Source: Agrypnia vestita (taxonomy: Eukaryota > Arthropoda > Insecta > Trichoptera > Phryganeidae). From it: a stretch of 64,000 nucleotides of DNA. The notes under the pieces were generated by a model. That model ran no database searches, was not told where the DNA came from, and saw nothing but the letters and a program-made list of their open reading frames with translations. Made by a program: the position numbers and the translations under genes. This document shows, one piece after another, positions 46,741 through 58,735 of the stretch; the first letter of the stretch is position 1; every line of letters starts with the position of its first letter. Location of the stretch: positions 85,704-149,703 of the forward strand of contig JADDOH010000465.1 of NCBI GenBank assembly GCA_016648135.1, written 5' to 3'.

Positions 46741-47194
46741 ACTTGTTCCATAAATATGTGAGTTGTATTTTTATTGACGCCCTCTATGGTTTGAAAATTT
46801 GTCATTCCCATAAGCTAGTAGAGTCCGTTTACTTTAGGAAAGCCACTTGCATTAGTTTGAGTAACAGTGCGATTACAAAAACTCGTAACTTGCTATTGAG
46901 TAAATGACAGACGCAAAAAATATATATAAATATTATTTTAGTTTTTAAACCTAAAATAAGCATAGACACAAGTTTTATAAAACACTTATTTCATTTTTAA
47001 AATTAATATGATTACAACATTTTTATTAAATAAAATGCAAACATTGACTGTATGCTTTTTTAAATAAACTACTGTAAATTAGATTTTTTTTAATATTTCA
47101 ATTTATTGAAAATTAAGACTAATAAGCGAATCCGTTACCTACTATATCGCATGTCATTAGTATTAATCATTAATAAAAATATATAATTCTCTAC

Positions 47195-47345
47195 GTAACA
47201 ATGTAAGCCACCAACGCTACCAGAATGCTTAAATAATAATATGATATTATATAATAAAGAGGTATAATAAGCAAAACAAGCATAATTCTCTTTTTAATAA
47301 TGTCCATCACTAACGTTATCAAGACGCTACTCTAGATAGCGCTGT
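47195..47345 (-). repeat. GACGGACATTGTTACATAGA motif cluster, 2 inverted units
   Basis: Minus strand CTGGTAGCGTTGGTGGCTTA then ACATTGTTACGTAGAGAATT, and GATAACGTTAGTGATGGACA then TTATTAAAAAGAGAATTATG, ~100 bp apart. Same family as 38846-39172. Confidence 0.55.
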
Positions 47346-47998
47346 TTTCCCAGCATTAACTGGCGGCCAAAATATATAACAAAAGCACGTCATTTTTGAT
47401 GGGTTATAACTAGTTTAAAATAAATAATATATAAGCAGGTATAATTCTAAATAAACGGTTTCAAAACCTTATAATTAATTTTAATCAATAAGACAAACTT
47501 CTGTATCGGACTCCGAATCCTCAAATAAATTTAAATGAAATTGATTTAAGTCTGTGGTCACCATAACGTGATCTTGCAGTCACCCTAACTTTCAATAAAA
47601 AAAATATTAAACAAAGAAACGGCCGCTCCGCGTGACCGCCAGTGTAGTACTGAAATGGCCAGTAGCTTTAAAAAAGAAATACCACTACACAATTTACGTG
47701 TGACAGTGGGTATCACTCACACTAATGCAAGTGGCTTTCGTAAAGTGGATGGACCCTACAGATGTCGCTGTTGGTATGAGATATCTATATTTTTAATTTG
47801 TAGCTTTTGAACCAATATTATTTATATATATATATGACATTCTTCCGACTGTTAACGTTTCACCAGAATACGCCTGAAAATGATTTCAGTTTTGAACCAG
47901 TTTTTTTATTCAGAACGTTTTTTATCTCCAGTGGAACGTGTAGTGTTAATAATTCCAAACAATATCATATACATATAAAAAATATTGCATATAAACTC

Positions 47999-48005
<7 letters not shown>
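47346..48005. other. AT-rich stretch; traces of a SINE A-like end
   Basis: 47384-47413 (ATTTTTGATGGGTTATAACTAG) resembles the inverted 5' end of SINE family A, and 47616-47646 holds a GGCCGCTCCGCGTGACCGCC block like part of its head. Otherwise nothing supported. Confidence 0.3.

Positions 48006-48062
<57 letters not shown>
48006..48062. repeat. (TA)n microsatellite
   Basis: Uninterrupted dinucleotide run of ~57 bp, the longest in the window. Confidence 0.97.
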
Positions 48063-48065
<3 letters not shown>

Positions 48066-48144
48066 TATCCATAACATTATTAAGAAAAAAGAATTTACGC
48101 ATATTTAAGGTACGGTACCTTAAAAAATATAAAAAAACCACTGG

Positions 48145-48335
48145 CTAGTGTTACCTTTATGCATCTATGTGTACACAGACTATAATTCCATTTCTAGAAA
48201 CAGTCCTAAAACTCATTTCCGGAATACCGTTGAGTACCTGTCCCGCATTCTATTTGAAGCTTTCAATTTCGGAAATAGACAAAAATCACAGGGAGCTAAG
48301 TCAGGTGAAATTAGGCACGATAATAGGGAGGGTCC
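48145..48335 (-). pseudogene. mariner transposase C-terminal relic
   Basis: The minus strand reads LISPDLAPCDFCLFPKLKAS, the YSPDLAPCDF.LFPKLK block that carries the third catalytic Asp (DD34D) of mariner transposases, followed after a frameshift by GIPEMSFRTVSRNG and IIVCVHRCIKV, equivalent to the IP...F...F..W..R...CI C-terminus. Upstream catalytic Asp residues and the ends are absent. Inactive. Confidence 0.82.
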
Positions 48336-48854
48336 GATGCTTGGCAGGAAACCCGCTTGCACAGCGCGGGTCTAAACTGTGCGCCCCGAGTTTAAGCTTA
48401 GTCTTAATATTCTCTGCGTAATCGTTTGTGTGAAAGCACTTTCCCCAATCTAATTGGGTAATCACTATTTTGGTCAGAATGCTTATCACAGTGAGCGCAC
48501 TGCGACTGTTTTAAATTTCGATTGTCTATTTTTACGCCAAATTGAAATTATTTCTTACCTTCCTAATAGCCAGGTAACAATATCCTATTAGTTTGAAATT
48601 TTCGCACGTATTAGTTCTAACACGTAAAAAAACGAATTATCAATTGATGCTAATACAATGAACTCACGGTGTAGTCAAATTGTCGTACTTCTAATTGTAT
48701 ACATGCATATTTGTAGTGTTTCTAATCGACCGGTTATTGCTAACCAAATTAATCACAAATACCAATCGCCATCAATAACCAAACAGACAGTTTAAAAATA
48801 TCATTAATTCTATCGACCAAATTTATTGTTTCTTTGGTAAGGTAAGTAACTCCA

Positions 48855-49215
48855 TAATCACACTTACGGAAGTAAAAACACTTGTTTTTTAAGTTCTACC
48901 TTTTTAATTTTCTGAATCGCATTTCGACTTGTAAGGGCTTTATCAATCTAAATATTTTATATTCAACAACTTATATGAAAAGTACTGAAAATATTTATAA
49001 TATGTCATTAGTGTTTGAACAGAATTGTTTCTTAGAATCATGCAGAAATACAAAAAAAACTTAATTAATCTCTTTTCAATATTTTTCATATAAATTCAAG
49101 TTGAATGTAAAATATTTAGATTGATTATGATAAGTCAAATAAATAATCATAAGGCGAAACGCGTCTCAGAAAATTAAAAAGGTAGAACTTAAGAAACAAG
49201 TGCTTTTATTTCCAT
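48855..49215. mobile_element. Foldback MITE with ~120-bp arms
   Basis: AAGTTCTACCTTTTTAATTT at ~48891 is the reverse complement of AAATTAAAAAGGTAGAACTT at ~49173. The arms extend through CACTTGTTTTTTAAG / CTTAAGAAACAAGTG and TCAATCTAAATATTTTA / TAAAATATTTAGATTGA. Each arm has a CGAAAYGCG element preceded by a hairpin-like stretch. Confidence 0.85.
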
Positions 49216-49497
49216 ATGTGTGACTATCGACCACTACATTTTATTTGTTGGGAAATCAATTATTTCACCTATAGGTATAGATTTAATTATATTTGATTTA
49301 TTATTGGTAAATAGGTTAGTGTGTCAATGTCTACCCTTTGAAAAACATAAAAGGTTGAATTGTATAATGATTAACCTTGTATGCGTGAATGCCGAAAATA
49401 AAATAATTTGGCAGGGAAATGAATAGATACATTACGACAAACTTCCGGGAAATTTTTGTCTTATAATTTAGGCTGATAAAATACTGTACATATTGTG

Positions 49498-49540
49498 GCT
49501 AGCCCACAATATATACTATGTATATATATTGTGGGCTAGC
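49498..49540. repeat. 18-bp perfect inverted repeat
   Basis: GCTAGCCCACAATATATA (49498-49515) and its exact reverse complement (49523-49540) around a 7-base loop. Confidence 0.9.
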
Positions 49541-49683
49541 ATTATTCACAAACCTTTAACAATAACCCTCTAGGACAGTGATGGCGAATCTTCTGGGCTG
49601 GGGTGTTAAAAATATGTACCTAATTGTACCTTGCGGGCGTGTCATATCTAGAGCTGTCAACGGTTAACCAGTTAACTGGCTCG

Positions 49684-49740
49684 CTTACATTATATAAAGG
49701 CCAAAGGCTGTGTAGCCACTTGGTCTTTATATTATGTAAG
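49684..49740. other. 57-nt hairpin, pre-miRNA-like
   Basis: CTTACATTATATAAAGGCCAA pairs along 21 positions with TTGGTCTTTATATTATGTAAG, with one mismatch and one G-U pair, around a 15-base loop. Could be a small MITE remnant instead; arm sequence is AT-rich. Confidence 0.4.
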
Positions 49741-50485
49741 ATGGCGTCTCCTTTTCAAAAAACAATCCAAATGATTTCCACAAAACGTATATTAAATAAA
49801 TTAATGAACACGAAATTCTCACTTCGATTGAAATTAAGCGTAATTAATTACCTGCCACCCGCTTTTTAAACGTGCCCCAATGTAGGTACAAAGAGAATAA
49901 ATTTTATTGGACTTCTTACCAGCAAACAAGATCTTTGAAAGTCCGTTTAATTTCCATTTTGAAATGTTGAATCGCTGTTTACTTTCAATGTCGCCTCGCA
50001 CGTGTTGAATATTAAGACTTCGGTTGGCAATCGTCGCAAAACGCAGCAAATCTTTTTGAGGTCACACGATCCACGTGAACTCATTTTACTTGGCAGTGAA
50101 AATCCAGCTTTGTAAACAGAAAACTCATTTCTTACAAAGCCACATCGTGTGTGTACGTTTCAGAATTAATTGTTGAAATTATTTGCATATGAATTCACTC
50201 TCTATGCAGTAATGATCCCGGCGTATAGGGGTCCGCTTCAAATAGGAGCACGCGCTTTACAATATTGATTTCGATAATTAGCGAGTATCTCTAGAGTAGT
50301 AGTGTTTCTTAATCGTATTGAGAGAATCGCCTCCTTTACCACAGTAAAATTATCCAGTAGGGCAAGATTTTTTTGATTATTAAAGGAAACAGGATCATAG
50401 TGGAAAGTAATGTAATTCATAAATCTTAAGATCTTAAATTCTGATGCACACACACTACGCTACCCGCTGCTCTACTTAAAATTTT

Positions 50486-50580
50486 TTTCTTCTTCTTCTT
50501 CTTCTTCTTCTTCTTCTTCTTCTTCAGCCTTCATGTCTCCAATGCTGGATATAGGCCTCTTCCATACCCTTCCACTCCAC
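50486..50580 (-). mobile_element. RTE-like LINE 3' end with (GAA)n tail
   Basis: On the minus strand GAGGCCTATATCCAGCATTG, GAGACATGAAGGCTGAA and then a ~38-bp GAA run. Same 3' end as 3985-4131 in opposite orientation; heavily 5'-truncated. Confidence 0.85.
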
Positions 50581-50633
50581 TCTACTTGAATAAGTGTACA
50601 AAATTCTGTATTTCAGTTAGTTATCAATAACAC

Positions 50634-50690
50634 CTGAGGATGAGAGGAAATGCTCCTCTCGAAACTAGAGTAGTGATAAATATAACTCAA
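50634..50690 (+). other. Hammerhead-like hairpin module 4
   Basis: CTGAGGA (50634-50640), perfect stem GAGAGG (50642-50647) / CCTCTC (50655-50660), GAAAC (50661-50665), then a looser GAGT...ACTC hairpin and GTGTGTGCATTAAAAAG, comparable with GTGGTTAGTAAAAAG after module 2. Confidence 0.5.
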
Positions 50691-50732
50691 CGTGTGTGCA
50701 TTAAAAAGTTTACTTTAGGATATTTTCACGGA

Positions 50733-51140
50733 ATCGTGGCTGTGGAAGGAAAATGAAACACTAAAAAAATGTTTAATTTATCACACAGAATCACTGGACA
50801 CGAATTTTATTAGAGCACAGTTCTTTAATTCACACTAATTGTTACTAAAATATTCCATACAGATTTGCACTAATTCACGCCAATTTCGTAATTCGCACGT
50901 TAGTGGTCGCACCTATTTCCAAACGCCTATTAAGTACTCTTAACTATTGTTGCTGATATTTGGCTCACTAGACACACTGATACACCATCGCACGGTTCGC
51001 TTTTATCTGTTCTATGTCACGCTATCAAATAACAACATCTCTCCGCGCGCGCGCCCGCTCGCCTTTTATACAAAACGTTGATTTCGCAATGCCTCGAGAA
51101 CGTTCTACTAGTTTCTACATATTTATAGTAGTTTCTTCAT
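50733..51140 (-). mobile_element. LTR family G, copy 3
   Basis: Minus strand: AGAACGTTCTCGAGGC, TATAAAAGGCGAGCGGGCGC (TATA at 51070-51061), initiator-like ATCAGTGTG, GCGACCACTAACGTGCG, ATTAGTGTGAATTAAAGAAC, ATTCGTGTCCAGTGATT, and at the end CCACAGCCACGATTCCGTGA, a primer-site-like junction. It ends ~230 bp upstream of the SLC16 exon, in opposite orientation. Confidence 0.65.
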
Positions 51141-51372
51141 ATCTCCAGTGATTATGAGAATAAGCCGAATAAGAGATGATTTTTTTTATTTCAATTTATG
51201 ACTTCGTTACGAGTTCGAGAGACTTCAATAATGCGCCGTTCCATTACTTTACTCTCGTGATAATATTTACAATTTTATTTATTTTTAACGATACGTAAAA
51301 ATTTATTTTATGCATTTTTCCTGTCTTTTATTGCGAATGTGCTTACTGATTTTGCATTCTCTCCCTTTCTAG

Positions 51373-51492
51373 CTGATGGCATGACCTACTCCTTCGGAAT
51401 TTTCTATCTAGAATTCGTGGAATACTTTAATGAGAGCAAGGGCAAGACGGCGTGGATCGTCTCCATCCTTGTCGGAGTCACACTGTGTTCAG
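51373..51492 (+). CDS. Monocarboxylate transporter-like (SLC16/MFS) internal exon
   Basis: A 120-bp exon between a pyrimidine-rich acceptor (TCTCTCCCTTTCTAG|CT) and a donor (TTCAG|GTAATA). It encodes ~40 residues beginning DGMTYSFGIFYLEFVEYF and continuing NESKGKTAWIVSILVGVTL then CSG. This is the signature end of the first membrane helix and the loop and start of helix two in insect monocarboxylate transporters (DG...SFG, G.SK..TAWI.S). Both introns are phase 1, so the exon is symmetric. The family moves lactate, pyruvate and related monocarboxylates, or uncharacterised substrates, across the plasma membrane with protons. The expected upstream PDGGWGW exon and downstream helices were not found in the window, implying long introns. 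Composition is GC-richer than the flanks, as expected of constrained coding DNA. The 62-codon open frame around it includes intron. Confidence 0.9.
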
Positions 51493-52056
51493 GTAATATA
51501 TTCACTTTTGTATTAATTTTTACATAGTATTGTATAATTATTTTACTTCATTTAATACATATAATTTTTTCAAATTGTTTTCACACAATCTTCATATATT
51601 TTTTATTATATAATATTTACAGTGAAAACTCATTCGGGGAGAAACAAAATTATACACTGCGGTAAGAAACTATTATTAGAGATAACAAGGTTTAATCGGA
51701 AAGTAGAAAAATGGGATACAGAAAAAGAAAACTTATATACAGGTACTGATAATGTATAAAAAAATTTAATGAAGGAAGGCATCACTGATTTGAAAAGCTA
51801 TTGAGAAAGCTTCTTAAGATCTTGTTGTATTTTTTGTTCGTTACTGGAGACTTTAATTCAATGCGCTGTATTGCGATGTATTTATTTATTTTATCAATAT
51901 ATATTGGTGCAATATAGCACATGCATAGAAGCTTTTTAGATTACAAAGAATAAGTTACAGAATTGTGTACCAATAACATGCACCACACAATCTCAGAGAA
52001 GATAATTATGTATAACTAGAATGTGCAAGGACGGCAACTAATAAAATACAATTTTT

Positions 52057-52545
52057 TTAATTATTCATAGTCTGCTTGGATAATGTCTCAGTTAATGAAT
52101 GTGTTGTGATGAATTTCGGTGTGTGTACAGTGTGTGAGCTGAACTTGTTGAGGTTAGAACTAATTTTGAAAAAGAATATATTTTTTAAATGTACGATATT
52201 GTCGTGAAACATATCCAGATTACTTTCACAATTTATAAAACTATTTATGGCACGATTTATAGGTGATCGTAGCGGCATTTGTCTAACAGTAATTTATTTA
52301 TTTTTGAAAGGGGTATGTTTGTGCCTCGAACGACGAACAGGAATATTAAAACGTGTCGCTGAGAGAAATTCAGAGTAGTTGATATTACTGTGCAATATAT
52401 TGTAAAGAAGTTTCTGTAGTGTTGAGGGAATATTGGCGATTGTGTTATTATACCTGTGAGCGAGTTGGTTTAACATCTTATTCTGAACGCTGTCTAGCCT
52501 GTTGGCGTAAATTAATTCCGAAAGTGGTAGTTTGACAATAAGCGT
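52057..52545 (-). pseudogene. Jockey/I-like LINE ORF2 C-terminal relic
   Basis: One minus-strand frame reads KLPLSELIYANRLDSVQNKM, then LNQLAHRYNN, LSATRFNIPVRRSRH, TPFKNK, an in-frame TAA at ~52296, then ITVRQMPLRSPINRAINSF and FHDNIVHLKN. The order (YANRLDSVQNK, F.VP.R..RH..PF, P..R....N) is the C-terminal domain of arthropod non-LTR ORF2 proteins. One stop in ~160 codons indicates moderate age. Reverse transcriptase absent. Confidence 0.75.
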
Positions 52546-55446
52546 ATTCGATTTTGTGTTCCTATTTTGTTCTGGTCAACGTCAGAAACAAAGGCTCTTT
52601 TAATGTGGGTGCGTGATGAGTGTAGAATTGTTTGTAATATTGACGATCCCTACGTAAATTAAGACATTCACAAAAAAGCAACTTTACAGGAGAGCTGTTT
52701 GAACCTTATCCTTTTTGACGGAAATTTTTTTCTTTGAAAAAAGTAGAAACATTTTTTTAATTGTGTTTTGAAGAAGAGTATTTTCTATTAATTGGTACAA
52801 AAAACTCAAAAATGCATTTTTGGTAGTATGCGAGCTCACGTAGGGACCGACGATATGTCAGTCGTAATGTTATATTTTGGCAGAATCGTAAAAGGAAGTA
52901 TTTGTGTCCGTGAGTATGTGTATCAATTGGTAGATGGTAAATATAAATTATGGATTTATTTTGGATTACTTCTGATATTTGTCTCTTGGAAATTGCGCCT
53001 TATATACTAACTAGATAACTGAGATGGGAGTTGATTAAGATAAGTAGCTGGCCTAGGAGTCAATGTTGTACAACGGTTATTGGGGAAATTTCAGATTTTA
53101 AATGCTTAACATGAGAGTTCCACGAGAGCTTTGATTCTATAAACAACGCCTTTTCTTGTGTATTTTGAAGTTTTTCAATTCCAAGTGTGATATTCTTTTA
53201 TTTGGTATTTGATTTCAAATGTCTTTATTCCGTTTTAAGAAAGCTTTTAAATGTACGTGATTACTTTTATATAAAATTAATGTATATAAATTTGGGATTG
53301 TAAGCATGTAATAAATATTAAACCAAGATAAAAAGATGTGCACTTTGAAAATCGTTTAAAAATCTCATCTCATTATGAATTATCGATTTAAGAGTAAATA
53401 AGTTTGAGTCGTACATTTTTTATTTTTTATCAATTTACCATCATCCACCAAAGATCGCCAATTCTTTTCATCGCTAAAACTAAAGATATAGATCAACATA
53501 AAATATTCACAGGTTTGCGTAGTTGTGTTAAACAAAAAAAAATCTATATTATTTTTAGATACACCTCATACCAGAATTTTCGCTTAACCCTTCAAACTGT
53601 GGAATGAAAATAGCAAAAACTTCAGTAATATCAAATTTTTTTTCAGAGATAGACAGAATAATAATAAAAACAGAAAAAATATATATGCTTGTGTTACTGT
53701 ACCGCTGTACCAAATTTGAATACATATTTAATGTATAAGCTGAAAGGTATTAACGCCTATTCTGTTTTCAGTATTATTTGGTATTAGTATTCTATATGCT
53801 TTTGAGCTCTGCATTACATTTCACCTCCAAAGCACTAGGTCCATAAAAATAAAATTAAACATTAACAAATTTCTCCTCTAAATTTTTTAATTGAAATTAA
53901 ATAATATATGTAGATTCGTCACGAAATTTGACCCAAGTTAAAAAAGTACAGACATTTACTTTCTACAAAAAAAGTTAATGAGATCTGTAAATTTACGGAC
54001 TGAAGGTAAACATTTAGAAAACACTATTCATTGTAATCATTAGATAAAAGGTTGAGTAATTACTAATGTAAAAAGGGTAGAAAGTATTTAGTACTTTGGA
54101 TGTTGGCTGGAGCACTGCGACCCTGACATCAAAAAAATAATCAAAATTGAGATGGCGAAAATTAAATAAACCCTTCTATAAATGAGGCGCACGGCTGAAC
54201 ACCCGCCATATAGTAATTAAATACTACGTCATATCCGTGCTGCTCTAAACGTTAAAAAAGCCAGTATTAAAATACTGGGGGCGTTTGAGATGTGGCTCTG
54301 TCGACGTACTCTAGAGATGTTCTGGGTCGACCATATTATCAATGCAAAGGTTTTAAAATGCATGAATAAATTAAGAAAACAAACTATCCAACGAAAAAAA
54401 TTTCACATTTCGCAGAAATTTTACGCAATGAGAAAAGTCTCTCATAGGCGAAAGTAGAAGGCATCAAGTATACATAGAAAGAAATTGTTTTGGCTGCATA
54501 ACCTCAAAAAGTGATTCAACGTATATGTTACAGATGTAAATTTCGATAATCTTTACACTAACTAGTACCTGTAGTGTATACTTACATTAACTTCCGTTAA
54601 TGTATACAATAACTAGTATTGCGTATGCATTAACTTTCGACGTATACAATAATTCATAGTTAGTGCATACAAATACCTACTAGTTAAAGTAACATATACA
54701 TACATCTTCCAAAGGACAAATCATCATACTGCGAACTTTCCTCCAACCTTCGTTAGAAGACTGTACATGTAGAAAAGTAATATAGAATAATGTGATTCAA
54801 ACAGTATAGCACAAATTTTGTTAAATTAAAAATATTAATTGTACGTATTACTAAAAAAAACTATTTTCATGGCAATTTCAAAATCATGTGAATTTAAATA
54901 AATGTTTCGCAATATTACCAACAAATGCTTTGATTGCTTCTAAAAAATAATTAGTTTTAATCTTAGTACCTACACTCCAAAAGACGAGCATTATATTTTA
55001 ATATTTAAAATTCATTAAAGTTCAAGTGGAATATAAATCCATACAATACTATTTCTCAAGGTTTTAGACCTTGTGTAACATTTAACTTATGTAGATTAAC
55101 TATTTACACGTAACTGTTTTATTACACATCGGTGTTAATTTTCCCATACGCACTATTGCGAACTTCCCTATGAAATAAATAACAATTACACTAAATGGGA
55201 TTAACTCTCCCATAAAACACAATGAAACAAAAGCTAGCTGCTTGAGGCTGAAACCGGAAATAGTGCTCGCTTTTAGTAACATCACACTTGACATTGAATA
55301 GCTAATGAAAAAAAGTAATTTGTTGTGTTTACAATTTTATTAAAACTATTATATTTGGTAAGAAAGTCATTGATTAATAAATATATATTTTTTTTTAAAT
55401 AGAAAGTGAATTAGTATAAATAAAATATTCGACTACAACAAAAATT
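52546..55446. other. AT-rich intron-like stretch, nothing recognised
   Basis: No further SLC16 exon or other gene seen. Motif-free frames at 52792-53010 and 53404-53607. The block 54530-54700 has several TACTAGTTA / AACTAGTA-type alternations but no clear repeat unit. Confidence 0.5.
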
Positions 55447-55870
55447 TTGTCACGGGGTCGCGGCGACGGGACACAAAGAAAACAATCGAAATTAATTAAA
55501 ATTTTATTTTATTTAGTCACAGGATAAAAACGTGATTGTTATGGCTCTTATGAAATTTGTACCAATTTTCACCTTCGAGAGACTTCTATTTATTTATGGG
55601 ACACTTTATTAAATTTTCCAGTTTATTCGCATATCTGTGAATGCACATATTCATTTTCGAACGCCAGGTAGTATCTTAATTAATTTTTGATAGTCACTTT
55701 TAATTTGCACTAGTCGCCGTTTCACTTCTATGGTCTCGCCGAACTGTCACAACAAACTGTGTCCACCATCCGTTTATATACCCTTTCTGGTTTCCAGACG
55801 TCTCGCGAATTAGGTCGGCAGTTCCACCATTCTAGTAATTTCCAATTTGCTATAAAACGCCCAGAGTGCC
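55447..55870 (-). mobile_element. LTR family G, copy 4
   Basis: Minus strand: TTGGAAATTACTAGAATGGT, TATA box GGGTATATAAACGG (~55785-55770), TGTTGTGACAGTTCGG, GGCGACTAGTGCAAATTAAA, TAATAAAGTGTCCC and the junction TCGCCGCGACCCCGTGACAA, the best preserved primer-site-like sequence of the family (compare TGGCGACC.GTGACA). Confidence 0.65.
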
Positions 55871-57029
55871 GTGAAATTCTCAATTATGTGTAATTTCTTC
55901 TGTTTCTATAGTCTAGTGAAAAAATAATATAAATTTTGAGTAATAATAATGACAGGTGACATTACTATCGAGTGAATGTATCTTATGTATAGTCATTTAA
56001 TAGTAAACTGGCCTCACACCCGCTATCTAGTCTAGCACAAAAGCAGTAGAGAGATCCGAATAAATTGTTCGCAGAAAGCTCGGCTGAAGTGCATTCTGAC
56101 GTCGGAAAATGATTTTTAAAAGTAATCGTCCATTGTGTTCAATCAATGCATACTTCCAGTGCTCACGTATGGCTGCACGTGAATACCTCTATCTAGCGGT
56201 GGCTAGAAAACAGCTGATAATTAAGAATGTTTGAAAAATACCAAAAAAAATATTTTCGAAGCTTCTTTTGACGCATTGAGGATAAAAAATTTCAAGTAAC
56301 GGAAGAATTTATTTAAGTATACCTGGTACCTCCAGAAACACGGAATTTATAGTTTTATTAAAGACCTATGTCACGTCCGCTCATAAACTTGACCAGGCAA
56401 GCACGAATGTATATAGTACGCTATAGAAAAGGCTGTTGAAGGAAGAAAAAGGGTTTAACCTATATAAAAATGTTTTGAATATCAAATCGTTACAAGAAGG
56501 TGGCAATTCCCCGCATATATTTTATTTTTCAGGTTTATTCCCCTGATGACAAAATACATTCTCATATGTAAATATAAGAAATACATTTCCAAAACAATAA
56601 AGGAAATTAATTTTTATTATATTTATGGTTTCCGTTGACTAATGAGTTGGATGAGGAGGTACTATGCAAATTTAAAAAATGCTTTTCAACAACTTTTTAT
56701 GGATTCATTTCCTATAAATTGATGAGAATATTTTGTGTTTATTTTAAGAAAAACTTAAACCAATAGTATTTTTAACAGTTTTGAATAATCTGTTAATTTA
56801 TTACAGATATTTCACTAAATTGAGTTTAATTGCTTTTTCTATTTTTCTTATTATTTGTTGCCGCCTTAAAGAAACAAATTACTTGTACATTTATGTATTT
56901 ATGTCTTTGATTTTTACTTTTGCTGTTTTATTATTATTTTTATAGCTTCTAACATTTTCTAAACATAATTTTGTATATATTGCGCAAATTATATACACCC
57001 TCTCCAATCTATATAAGTGTACCTTATAT
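55871..57029. other. AT-rich stretch, nothing recognised
   Basis: 56190-56212 contains CTATCTAGCGGTGGCTAG, a motif also seen near 20210 (CGCCATCTAGCGG); no gene supported. Confidence 0.45.
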
Positions 57030-57680
57030 TGAATACTGTCTATTTCAAACTTTGGTCAGTTGTACTCTAGGATCCTGAGAAATCTCACCCTTTCTTGCCC
57101 AGATTAAATGTTGTATATATCGTCACACTCTTCTATCCTAGCACCCCACTCTCGCCTCTTACACTTTGATACATCTTCTCGTGCCCTCTGTTTAGTGGTT
57201 TATACTCGAGCATTCTCCAACTGATCACGTCAGGTCTTTCAAATAATCCATCTGTTCTTCTTTCCTTCATACATTCTATTTCTCTTTAGTCATAAGCTCC
57301 TCAAGACCAAATCATCTTTGCGATTTTCTTACTTTCCTACTCTTTCTTACTTCTATCGGTTATGCTACAGACTGTCCTAAGTTCTACCCTATTTTTTAAT
57401 CTATAATATCTATAATTTATAATTTATCTATTTATAATTAATCTATAATTTAATATATAAGTTTTTCCACATGCGTCTGAGCGACTGCACTTCCAGCGCA
57501 TTCATTCTACTTTCGTTATTAATCTTTAAATCACATTATTATTTATTAATGTTTCATGCGCCGTACGACCAAACCATTTAAATTCTTAAGAATTACGTTC
57601 AATAGAGGCACTCTACCCCTGATTACCTAAATCTGTATCCAGAACATTGCCGGGCATGGATTGCTACTCATTATAATAAA
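57030..57680 (-). pseudogene. Possible RTE/LINE ORF2 relic
   Basis: The minus strand yields NNESRMNALEVQSLRRM near 57519-57475, the N..E...R.N..EM..LRRM pattern that precedes the RTE C-terminal domain, and ISWRMLEYKP-like sequence further on. Very decayed and interrupted by an AT-rich duplication around 57400-57450. Confidence 0.4.
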
Positions 57681-57769
57681 GGATTAATATAACTCAACCT
57701 TTTTTTTTATAGATCATAATATTTTTTATCTTTCACGGTAACAAACGTCGTATCTGACTTAACAGAAAT

Positions 57770-58300
57770 TCGTCGATATACGATTGACCACCGCGTTGAA
57801 ATTGTGAAAATTCACCTCAATTTTTTTTTAATGAAACTTGTGCACCGTAACGGTTAATGGAGTTATTGATCAATGCTGACTAACTTTTTTTGGACTTGAG
57901 TTGAAATTTTCGGCTTGAATGATGTCTATGAGCAGGTTTTGACTACGAGAAAATGCCACACAATACGGGAAATATCCGGAAAAATCCAATTTCTTAAGGG
58001 CGGAATCCGAACTGTTGCAATTTTGCAAAAGGTGGAAAATTTACTCGAAACGGTGTCTGTTTTGTGAAAAATTCTGTTTTTTTTCACATTTAATCGAAAA
58101 GTTTTTATTTGGTATTGAATAAAACATCACAGCTTTTTTATGCAAAATCTGCATTATTTTGATGGTTCAAAACAACGCTTTAGTTTGGATCACCCATTAT
58201 TTGATTATTCCGAAGACTGATCAATCTTGAAGAAGGCTGGAGTCGGTTAGCGTAACCCACGCGAACGTCAAACGTGTTTATTTATGCATCATTTCATGCC
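57770..58300 (+). pseudogene. Possible Tc1/mariner-type transposase relic
   Basis: Begins RYTIDHRVEIVKIHL (57772-57816), the N-terminal helix-turn-helix start seen in many mariner-related transposases (YT.EQRVEIVK). The following ~500 bp is CDS-like in composition but broken, and no catalytic Asp block was recognised. Confidence 0.35.
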
Positions 58301-58442
58301 GCAATATGACTGCTTGTGTTTGTGTAGCACGCTAGTCAATATAGTGATAAAAGGTTTACAAAAATAGCGATAGTCAAAATATGAAAATAAACAAATAAAC
58401 GAAAAAACCGAATTATCTTTATTTTTCACTTCACTTATTATA

Positions 58443-58735
58443 CTAGCTGTAACCCGTCAAAAATAACGGAACATTGGTTCGCGTCTTTGCCAAGCCCTAG
58501 TATATATTTATAGCATATTATATTGGCGTTCCACGTAGAGGCGACCGTAGCAACATGCAAAGGACTGCCGATTCGGGTTTGGTGGCCCGAGGTTCAAGCT
58601 CCACCACCTGTTTTTTTTAGCCGTAAATTCGAATGAAATTACGGACGTTACATAAAGTTACGGGGACAGATAGATAGACGGACGGACGGACGGGCGGACG
58701 GATGGATAAACAAAGAATTTATTATTTGATAATAT
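58443..58735 (+). mobile_element. SINE family A, copy 5
   Basis: CTAGCTGTAACCCGTCAAAA start, GCGACCGTAGCAACATGC (A-box region), GGTTCAAGCTCC (B box, 58591-58602), GAAATTACGGACGTTAC, and a long GGACGGACGG tail ending near AAGAATTTATTATTTGATAA. The most complete copy. Confidence 0.8.

Noticed and set aside
47807..48148. 113-codon frame with Ile-Tyr repeats
   Set aside because: Created by the (TA)n microsatellite; no protein.
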